A program made the position numbers and the translations under genes. A stretch of DNA of 17,809 nucleotides from CAZKUN01 sp964555935 (GTDB lineage Bacteria; Armatimonadota; Zipacnadia; Zipacnadales; VGFC01), in NCBI GenBank assembly GCA_964555935.1, contig CAZKUN010000196.1:1-17809 (forward strand). Reading direction: 5' to 3'. Position 1 is the stretch's first letter; each line of letters opens with the position of its first letter. The notes beneath the pieces are model-generated. The model saw only the letters and a list, made by a program, of their open reading frames with translations. It had not been told where the DNA came from and ran no database searches. Below, in pieces: positions 12,064 through 17,809 of this stretch.

Positions 12064-13995
12064 TTGCCAGACCAAGAAACGCGCGCCCCGAGCATCGTCG
12101 TCGGCACCGCCGGTCATGTCGACCACGGCAAGACCGAGCTCTGCCGCGCGCTGACGGGCATCAACACCGACCGCCTCGCCGAGGAGCAGGAACGCGAGGT
12201 CTCCATCGACATCGGCTTCGCTCACCTGGACCTGCCCGACGGCACGCGGCTGGGCATCGTCGACGTTCCGGGCCACGAGCGGTTCATCAGGAACATGCTG
12301 GCTGGGGCGACCGGCATCGATCTCGTAATGCTCATCGTCGCGGCCGACGAGGGCGTGATGCCTCAGACCACAGAGCACCTCGACATCGTGAACCTCCTCG
12401 AGATCGAGGCGGGCATCATCGTGATGACCAAAGTCGATCTCGTCGATGAGGAGTTCGTCGAGTTGGCGGAGGAGGACATCCGGGAGTCGGTCCAGGGCAC
12501 CGTCCTCGCTGATGCGCCCATCGTCCGCACCTCTGCGAAGACGGGGGAGGGGTTGGATGATCTCGTCGCTCTGCTCCAAAGTATGGCGCCCGAAGTCAAG
12601 CCGCGTGACGTGCGGGGACCATCGCGGTTGCCGATCGACCGGGTATTCTCCGTCACAGGATTCGGGCTGGTCGCGACGGGCACCCTCGTCCGAGGGCAGC
12701 TGAGGGTCGGCGACGACGTTGAGATCCTGCCGCAGGGCTACACCGCGCGGGTGCGGGGGCTGCAGACGCATGCTGTCGACGCGGATGAGGTGACGGCGGC
12801 GAAGCGCGTGGCGGTCAATCTGCAACGCGTCTCTGGTGAGGGCGTCGGGCGTGGCGATACCGTCTGCGCGCCGAAGAGCATGCGCCCCAGCGGGATGATT
12901 GACGTGCGCCTGAGCCTTACTCAGCGCGCGCCCGCGCCCGTCAAGCAGCGCGCTCGCGTCCGCATTCACCATGGCACGGCAGAGAAGCTGGGCCGAGTCT
13001 ACTTCATGGACCGAGACGTGCTCGCGCCCGGTGAATCGGCCATCGCTCAACTCCGCATTGAGGGCGTCGTGGCGGCCTCGCGTGGTGACCACTGCGTCAT
13101 CCGCTCCTACTCGCCCATGCTCACCATCGGCGGCGCGACCGTCATCGACCCGAACCCGCGCAGACATCGGCGGAGCGAATCGGCGATCATCTCCAAGCTC
13201 GAGTCACTGGAGGTTGGCGACCCGGCGGACCTGGCCATGCAGTGGATCAGCGAGTTGCGAAACCCCGTCTTCACCGTCGCTGAGTTGGCTCGAGAACTCC
13301 AGCTCGATCTCCCCGAGGCCGAGGCCGTCGTCGCGGATATCGTCGCGAACGGCGAGGTCATCGCGCTGGCCAATGGCCGCCAATACGCCGACGCCTCCGC
13401 CGACGAAGGCCTCCGGAACGCCGTCCTCGAGGCGCTCGATCAGTATCATTCGGGGCGGCCGCTCAGTCCTGCCATGCCCAAGGACGAGTTGCAGGCGCGA
13501 GTGGGGAGACCTCCGCCGGCGCTCTTAGCTGATCTGCTCGACAGGATGACCGTGGCGGGGCAGATCGTCGTCGATGGCGCCGGCGCTCGCGTCGCGGGGC
13601 ACGAGGTGGACCTCTCCGGCGAGCAGCGTCAGTCGCTTGATGCGATGATGGGCCTGGCGCGAAGTGGCGGCTTCTCACCGCCGACGCGCGACGCGGTCCT
13701 CGCCTCAGCCCGACGCAGGCCTGGCGAATCGCAGAGCCTGCTTGAGTTGGCGATCTCGGCGGGAGACTTGGTACCCGTCGCGGAGTGTGTTTACCACGGC
13801 TCTACGCTCGTGAGGGCCGAGCAGCTCATAGAAGAGTTCGCCGCCGAGAACGGCCCGTTCACCATCGCGAATCTTCGCGACCTGACGGGATCATCTCGCA
13901 AGTACGTCGTGCCGCTGGCCGAGCACCTCGATGGAATTGGGTTCACGCGGCGTCAGGGCGACGAACGCGTCGTGATTCGCCCGGCCCGGACGTAG
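12064..13995 (+). CDS. selB: Selenocysteine-specific translation elongation factor SelB
   Basis: A 643-residue translational GTPase that delivers Sec-tRNA to UGA codons next to a SECIS hairpin. GTPase motifs: G1 GTAGHVDHGKT (14-24), G3 DVPGHE (67-72) and G4 TKVD, followed by the IDRVFSVTGFGLVATGTL domain-2 signature of SelB, domain 3, and a C-terminal array of winged-helix domains ending FTIANLRDLTGSSRKYVVPLAEHLD, typical of the SECIS-binding end (usual length about 600-640). In switch I the usual RG(I/M)(T/S)ID reads REVSID, a Gly-to-Glu change. The start is TTG 12064 with GGAGG (12050-12054) 9 nt upstream. No selA, selD or tRNA-Sec is in the window, so the rest of the pathway must be elsewhere if it functions. 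Confidence 0.95.
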   Translation: MPDQETRAPSIVVGTAGHVDHGKTELCRALTGINTDRLAEEQEREVSIDIGFAHLDLPDGTRLGIVDVPGHERFIRNMLAGATGIDLVMLIVAADEGVMPQTTEHLDIVNLLEIEAGIIVMTKVDLVDEEFVELAEEDIRESVQGTVLADAPIVRTSAKTGEGLDDLVALLQSMAPEVKPRDVRGPSRLPIDRVFSVTGFGLVATGTLVRGQLRVGDDVEILPQGYTARVRGLQTHAVDADEVTAAKRVAVNLQRVSGEGVGRGDTVCAPKSMRPSGMIDVRLSLTQRAPAPVKQRARVRIHHGTAEKLGRVYFMDRDVLAPGESAIAQLRIEGVVAASRGDHCVIRSYSPMLTIGGATVIDPNPRRHRRSESAIISKLESLEVGDPADLAMQWISELRNPVFTVAELARELQLDLPEAEAVVADIVANGEVIALANGRQYADASADEGLRNAVLEALDQYHSGRPLSPAMPKDELQARVGRPPPALLADLLDRMTVAGQIVVDGAGARVAGHEVDLSGEQRQSLDAMMGLARSGGFSPPTRDAVLASARRRPGESQSLLELAISAGDLVPVAECVYHGSTLVRAEQLIEEFAAENGPFTIANLRDLTGSSRKYVVPLAEHLDGIGFTRRQGDERVVIRPART

Positions 13996-14013
13996 CCGGT
14001 GCCGTCTTGGACC

Positions 14014-14030
14014 GCGAGCTTCCAGCTCGC
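14014..14030. repeat. Palindrome D (GCGAGCT-TCC-AGCTCGC)
   Basis: Perfect 7-bp arms around TCC, 18 nt after the selB stop. It is flanked by TTGGACC on the left and ATCATTG on the right; the left TGGACC and right ATC match those of palindrome C. It could stop selB transcription, but there is no T tract. Confidence 0.6.
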
Positions 14031-14070
14031 ATCATTGTCGTCGCCGCTCAGCACCTTACTTGCTGAAGGG

Positions 14071-14487
14071 ATGGGACAGCACGTGGAATGCCCAAGCTGC
14101 AACCAGGAAGTCGGCGCGACGGATCGGTTCTGCCGCCACTGCGGGGCCAAGGTGAAGCCGGAGGGGGAGTCCGCGACCCGGTCCCACGCGGTTGATGATC
14201 TGGCGCTCGAATACCGCAACGTCCTCGTCGAGACCCCCGACGATCCCGATGCGCTCTACAACGTCGGATTGGCCGAACTCTATTCCGGGAAACCAAGCGT
14301 GGCGGAGGGGTACTTCCGCCAGGTGACGGCGCTGCTGCCGAATGACCACGCGGCGCACGAACGCCTTGCCGTCTGCCTCGCCAAGTTGGGCCGCAAGGAC
14401 GAGGCGCTGGAGGCCGCCCGGGCCGCGTATAGGATCGATCCGGAGCGCGCGTCGATCCAGCGGATGCTGCGGGCGCTGGGAGGATAG
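14071..14487 (+). CDS. Zinc-ribbon and TPR-repeat protein
   Basis: A 138-residue protein: an N-terminal zinc ribbon with C7-x2-C10 and C21-x2-C24 (CPSC...CRHCGAK), a short charged linker, then about three tetratricopeptide-like helical repeats (DALYNVGLAELYSGK, AHERLAVCLAKLGRKDEALE). There is no signal or membrane segment, so it is a cytoplasmic protein-protein interaction module. The start ATG 14071 directly follows GAAGGG, which is too close; GTG 14083 would have a 12-nt spacing, so the start is uncertain by four codons. It follows selB by about 75 bp and may be in its unit. Zinc-ribbon/TPR proteins are common and mostly uncharacterised. Confidence 0.75.
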   Translation: MGQHVECPSCNQEVGATDRFCRHCGAKVKPEGESATRSHAVDDLALEYRNVLVETPDDPDALYNVGLAELYSGKPSVAEGYFRQVTALLPNDHAAHERLAVCLAKLGRKDEALEAARAAYRIDPERASIQRMLRALGG

Positions 14488-14526
14488 CCGTTCGGATGGA
14501 GAGAAGACCCCAGCGAGTACTGGAGG

Positions 14527-14593
14527 TGGTTTCAATGCCCCGTAGGTCGGATCTCCAGATCCGACTGGCCCAGTTGTTGGGGTGTTGAAACGA
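14527..14593. repeat. Nested inverted repeat containing palindrome E
   Basis: Outer arms GTTTCAATGCCCC (14529-14541) and GGGGTGTTGAAAC (14579-14591) pair with two central mismatches. Inside them is palindrome E, GTCGGATC (14546-14553) / TCCA / GATCCGAC (14558-14565). The whole is a cruciform-like 65-bp structure between the TPR gene and the oxidoreductase gene. It looks as if a family palindrome lies inside another hairpin element. Confidence 0.6.
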
Positions 14594-14642
14594 CCCATAG
14601 CGTCTGCCGCATTGTCGGCGATCGAACAAGGAGGGCAGTGAA

Positions 14643-15743
14643 ATGGCCGTTGATAAAGTGAAGAGAGTCAAGGCAGGCGTAATCGGCGCCGGCATCGGCA
14701 AGTTCCACATCGAGGGCTTCCAGAATCACCCCAAGGCGGATTGCGTTGCGCTGTGTGATCTCAACGCCGACCTCGCCAAGGAGACCGCGTACGAACTCGG
14801 CGTCGACACCGTCTACACCGACTACAAAGCGATGCTCGCGAGTGGCGACATCAACGCCGTGAGCGTCTGCGTCCCGAACGCCTTGCACCGCCCGATCGCC
14901 GTCGACTGCCTCAACGCCGGCGTCAACGTGCTATGCGAGAAGCCGTTGAGCACGACCGCCAAAGAGGGCCAAAGAATCGTCGACGCCGCCGAGAAGGCCA
15001 ACAAGACGTTCATGATGCAGTTCAACAACCGCTACCGGCCCGAGTCTCAACTCCTCAAAGAATACATCGACGCCGGCGACCTGGGCGATCTCTACTTCGC
15101 CCGCTGCGGCTGGATCCGGCGCAATGGCATCCCCGGCTGGGGCAGTTGGTTCACCAACGAGAAGATGGCTGGCGGCGGCCCCCTCATCGACCTCGCCGTC
15201 CACATGCTCGACCTCACCATGTACCTCATGGGCAACCCCGAGCCGGTCACGTGTCTCGCGTCCACCTACTCGGTGTTCGGCCCGCAGTTCCAGGGCCTTG
15301 GCCCTTGGGGGACGCCCAACAAGAAGGGCGGCTTCGATGTCGAGGACATGGCGGTTGGGATGATCAAGTTCGCGGGAGGGCAGACGATCATGCTCGAGGC
15401 ATCTTGGGCCTCGCGGATCAAGCGCGAGTTCGTCTACTCAACGCTCTGCGGCACCAAGGCCGGAGCCAGTCTCGAGCGCGTCTTTGACTTCGACGGCGTC
15501 GATGACAGCTCCGTCGACACGCTTGAGCTGTTCACCCAGGAACATGGCGTCCCGGTCAACCGCGACCTCATCGTCGAGCCCGATCCGGCAATGGGCCGCA
15601 CGAACGCCGTCGAGCACTTCTGCGATTGCCTCGTGAAGGGCGAGGAGCCGATCTCGCCCGGAAGCGACGGTCTGCGGATCATGCGGATCCTTGATGCCAT
15701 GTACAAGTCCGCCGACACGGGTAAGGCAGTCAACATCAAGTAG
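14643..15743 (+). CDS. Gfo/Idh/MocA family NAD(P)-dependent oxidoreductase
   Basis: A 366-residue cytoplasmic sugar/inositol-type dehydrogenase starting at ATG 14643 with a strong AAGGAGG 7 nt upstream. Motifs: Rossmann loop GVIGAGIGKFH (12-22), the family CEKPLS (98-103) with its catalytic Lys, and GGGPLIDLAVHMLD (177-190) with the conserved Asp and His of the catalytic triad. The second residue group after the first strand (ALCDLNADLA) favours NAD. These enzymes oxidise or reduce a hydroxyl of a sugar, inositol or related ring; the substrate is not predictable here. No sugar transporter or isomerase is adjacent. It is followed after about 40 nt by a hairpin (15783-15801). Confidence 0.92.
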   Translation: MAVDKVKRVKAGVIGAGIGKFHIEGFQNHPKADCVALCDLNADLAKETAYELGVDTVYTDYKAMLASGDINAVSVCVPNALHRPIAVDCLNAGVNVLCEKPLSTTAKEGQRIVDAAEKANKTFMMQFNNRYRPESQLLKEYIDAGDLGDLYFARCGWIRRNGIPGWGSWFTNEKMAGGGPLIDLAVHMLDLTMYLMGNPEPVTCLASTYSVFGPQFQGLGPWGTPNKKGGFDVEDMAVGMIKFAGGQTIMLEASWASRIKREFVYSTLCGTKAGASLERVFDFDGVDDSSVDTLELFTQEHGVPVNRDLIVEPDPAMGRTNAVEHFCDCLVKGEEPISPGSDGLRIMRILDAMYKSADTGKAVNIK

Positions 15744-15782
15744 TCTGAACCCGGGGTGCATTTGGGGCTACATACGCGTGGG

Positions 15783-15801
15783 GCGCCTCGATCTGAGGCG
15801 C
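15783..15801 (+). terminator. Terminator-like hairpin after the oxidoreductase gene
   Basis: Perfect 7-bp stem GCGCCTC (15783-15789) / GAGGCGC (15795-15801) with a GATCT loop, 40 nt after the stop codon, followed by TTCACGTCTGTT, only weakly T-rich. Position suggests a terminator, with moderate certainty. Confidence 0.45.
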
Positions 15802-15917
15802 TTCACGTCTGTTGATGCGGCGACCGAAACCGGATCTCCGATACCAACTGTATGCCCGGAATTCAGTGAAACTCCGCTCGGCTTGATTCCGTATGACTAA
15901 CAGGGGAGCCACCCCGA

Positions 15918-17399
15918 TTGATTGGCAACTTCGTTGCAACGCTTCGCCGATGGTGTCATGACCACTCCTTGAGACTTGGGGGAACCGAATTCTCTGTGCG
16001 AAATCCGAACCGATGGACCCGGCTTCTCAGGGCCTCCGCTGGGGCTCTGAACCTTGCTGCATGGATACTGGTGCTCGCGGCGCCCGTAGGCATTTCACAG
16101 GGCGCGGGACGCCTCATCACGACCGAGGAGGCGGCCGAAGAACTCGGCATCGATCTCTCGCAGCCGCTATCGGTCGACGCGTGCATTGCTCTCGCGTTGC
16201 GCGTGCACCCGGACGTGCTCGTCGCCGCCAATGATCTGCAGCAGGCCGTCGCGGGCGTCCGCCAGGCGCGCGCGAGCCTCTTCCCGAACATCTCCGCCTC
16301 AACCGACTACCGCGTCACGGAGCAGCCGACGCGAACTACTGTCGTGGGCGGTTCGGTGATTCCTGTCGGCGGCGGCCGCAGCACCTCGAAGAACTCTCAG
16401 GTTTCCGCGTACCTCGAGGCCTACCGCACCGGGCGGGGGGATCAGATCCACCAAGCCCAGCAGTATGCCCGCGCCGCGCGTGAGGGAACTGTCGACACGC
16501 GGCGTCGCCTCGCATACCTCATCACCCAATCGTATTACGACTGGCTGGCGGCCGAGAAGCTCGTCGCTGTCAACATCGACGCGGAGACATCTGCCCAGGG
16601 CCACGTCGACATGGTGGATGCCCGGATCGCTGCCAATGACGCGGCGCCCGTCGACATACATCGCGTTCGCGCACAGCTTCACCAGAGCCAGCTTGGCGTG
16701 TCCAGCGCCAGGAACCAGGTTGCTATCTCCCGCGCATCCTTCTGGTCCGCCTTGGGCGAGCCGGAAACTCCCATCGAGATCATCGACATCTGGGACGAGC
16801 CGCGGGAGCTGCCCCAACTCGACGAGTGCATCGAGATGGCGATGGCCACGCGCCCCGACTTGGCGCAGACGGAAGTCTACGTGCGGGCCGCCAGGACGGG
16901 CTTGAAGATCGCGCGACTGAACCTCGGGCCGACGGCCAGCGTGGCGGGCTCCTCGGAGTATGGCCGACACGACGGCAACACCGGCACGAGCTGGACCATC
17001 TACGGGACGCTCTCTCAGAGCATCTTCGACGGTGGCGCGAACCGGGCGGGAGTTGCGTCGGCGAAGGCTCAGCTCAACTCGGCCCTGGCCAACCTCGAGC
17101 GGCTCAAGCGATCGATTCGCCTGGAAGTCGAGACCGCGTGGCTCAGGCTCCGTCAGAGCGCTGAGGCGATCGCCGCCGCCGAAGCATCCCAGACGGAATC
17201 CCAAGCCGCCCTGGACGCGGCCGAGCGGCGCTACCAGGCCGACGTTGGGATCCTCCTCGAGATCACCGACGGGCGAGCGACGGCGACGAGTGCCGACATC
17301 TCCGTCGTGAACGCCCACTACGACTACAATACCGCCCTCGCGGATCTCGACCGCTCTATTGGGACGGACCTGACGCCTTCTAATCCGCCGGGAGAGTGA
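15918..17399 (+). CDS. TolC-family outer membrane efflux channel
   Basis: A 493-residue outer membrane protein made of two OEP repeats: long coiled-coil-prone Ala/Gln/Arg-rich helices (VHPDVLVAANDLQQAVAGVR, ATRPDLAQTEVYVRAARTGL) alternating with Ser/Thr-rich beta segments (ISASTDYRVTEQ, TSWTIYGTLSQSIFDGG). GAN-type linkers, repeated SPDL-like motifs (LRVHPD, ATRPDL) and a final helix with YQADVGILLEITDGRA match the family. A basic stretch then a hydrophobic segment (about residues 28-60, ending VGISQGAG) is the signal peptide. TTG 15918 has GGGGAG nine bases upstream; GTG 15996 would give a more normal signal peptide but has a poor ribosome binding site. It is directly followed by a MacB-like ATPase gene, so it is the likely exit duct of a tripartite ABC efflux or lipoprotein-type export system in a cell with an outer membrane. 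Confidence 0.9.
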   Translation: MIGNFVATLRRWCHDHSLRLGGTEFSVRNPNRWTRLLRASAGALNLAAWILVLAAPVGISQGAGRLITTEEAAEELGIDLSQPLSVDACIALALRVHPDVLVAANDLQQAVAGVRQARASLFPNISASTDYRVTEQPTRTTVVGGSVIPVGGGRSTSKNSQVSAYLEAYRTGRGDQIHQAQQYARAAREGTVDTRRRLAYLITQSYYDWLAAEKLVAVNIDAETSAQGHVDMVDARIAANDAAPVDIHRVRAQLHQSQLGVSSARNQVAISRASFWSALGEPETPIEIIDIWDEPRELPQLDECIEMAMATRPDLAQTEVYVRAARTGLKIARLNLGPTASVAGSSEYGRHDGNTGTSWTIYGTLSQSIFDGGANRAGVASAKAQLNSALANLERLKRSIRLEVETAWLRLRQSAEAIAAAEASQTESQAALDAAERRYQADVGILLEITDGRATATSADISVVNAHYDYNTALADLDRSIGTDLTPSNPPGE

Positions 17400-17809
17400 T
17401 TGACGCTACCGATGCTCATCGAAATGCGAGATGTCCACAAGACATACCGGATGGGCCACAACCGAGTCCATGCGCTCGCGGGAGTCACTCTCGAGATCGA
17501 GGCGGGGGAGATGCTGGCGATCATGGGACCCTCGGGATCGGGCAAGTCGACCCTCATGAACATCATTGGGTGCCTCGACCGACCCACGGAGGGCCAGTAC
17601 CTGCTTGAGGGGCTCCCGGTCGAAGGCATGAGCAACGACGACCTGGCGGATGTCAGGAGCCGCAAGATCGGCTTCGTCTTCCAGACCTTCAACCTGCTCG
17701 CCCGGACGCCCGCACTCAACAACGTCATGCTGCCGCTCATGTACACGGGCGCGAAGAACCGACGAGAACTGGCCGAGCAAGCGTTGACGCGCGTGGCGAT
17801 GGGGGATCG
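17400..17809 (+). CDS. MacB/LolD-type ABC transporter ATP-binding protein, 3' end cut by window
   Basis: The visible 136 residues begin MTLPMLIEMRDVHKTYRMG from TTG 17400, immediately after the TolC stop, with GGGAGAG close upstream; ATG 17412 is an alternative start. The Walker A MGPSGSGKST, the family IIGCLDRPTEG segment and the Q-loop VFQTFNLL are all intact, matching the MacB/LolD/FtsE-type exporter ATPases. The signature motif and Walker B lie beyond the window edge, so I cannot tell whether a MacB permease domain is fused. Together with the preceding channel gene it points to a MacAB-TolC-like efflux system; the membrane-fusion subunit is not seen and may follow. Confidence 0.9.
   Translation, partial: MTLPMLIEMRDVHKTYRMGHNRVHALAGVTLEIEAGEMLAIMGPSGSGKSTLMNIIGCLDRPTEGQYLLEGLPVEGMSNDDLADVRSRKIGFVFQTFNLLARTPALNNVMLPLMYTGAKNRRELAEQALTRVAMGD

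Noticed and set aside
11947..13167. Long open frame on the minus strand opposite selB
   Set aside because: Low-complexity Arg/Asp/His-rich translation with no family features, antisense to a clear SelB gene; typical of GC-rich shadow frames.
11829..14070. tRNA-Sec or other RNA gene next to selB
   Set aside because: The short hairpins present do not form a cloverleaf with a long variable arm; no CCA-ending acceptor stem was seen.
14529..14591. GTTTCAAT...GAAAC ends resemble CRISPR repeat termini
   Set aside because: There is only one copy, no spacer-repeat periodicity and no cas gene; it is better explained as a nested inverted repeat.
16299..17318. Long minus-strand open frame opposite the TolC gene
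   Set aside because: Translation shows no recognisable domain and no ribosome binding site, while the plus strand codes for a full OEP protein.

Overview
The window looks like a piece of a GC-rich bacterial chromosome, most likely from Armatimonadota or a close relative. The main clue is two pseudopilin-like proteins that share the N-terminal stretch ILFPVFARAREKARQASC, which I associate with that phylum; Planctomycetes versions usually read differently after the prepilin helix. Most genes have good Shine-Dalgarno sites and GTG/TTG starts are common. I see no phage, transposase, CRISPR array, rRNA or tRNA.

Layout. (1) 1-2395: a two-gene module, a one-helix small membrane protein followed by a DUF1559-like pseudopilin, occurs twice in tandem. 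The upstream pseudopilin is broken by a -1 frameshift in a G run. A GGCGGGC/GCCCGCC stem-loop recurs before three of the genes, a large nested hairpin lies between the copies, and a strong terminator-like hairpin closes the block. (2) 2503-3738: a homocitrate/(Re)-citrate synthase family enzyme. (3) 3739-5560, minus strand: an MDR zinc dehydrogenase followed 4 nt later by a small PilT/GspE-like P-loop ATPase. (4) 5688-8880, plus strand: a GNAT protein fused to a C-terminal cyclic-nucleotide-binding domain, then two tandem amidohydrolase-fold proteins, the second lacking all the expected metal ligands. (5) 8955-11828, minus strand: small membrane protein, Ycf46-like AAA ATPase, six-bladed NHL propeller. 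(6) 12064-13995: selB, then a zinc-ribbon/TPR protein and a Gfo/Idh/MocA oxidoreductase. (7) 15918-17809: TolC-type outer membrane channel followed directly by a MacB-type ABC ATPase cut by the window edge, so probably an efflux locus.

The spaces between genes carry a set of short, near-perfect palindromes with unrelated stems but similar pyrimidine-rich loops (TCCT, TCT, TCC, TCCA, TTCA) and, in two cases, the same outer flanks (TGGACCG...GCATC). They look like one family of dispersed elements with diversified arms.

Most promising for new biology: the duplicated small-membrane-protein/pseudopilin module with its conserved leader hairpins; the GNAT-cNMP fusion, whose domain order is opposite to the mycobacterial cAMP-regulated acetyltransferases, next to an active-looking and a dead-looking amidohydrolase; the membrane protein/AAA/NHL operon; and the palindrome family.
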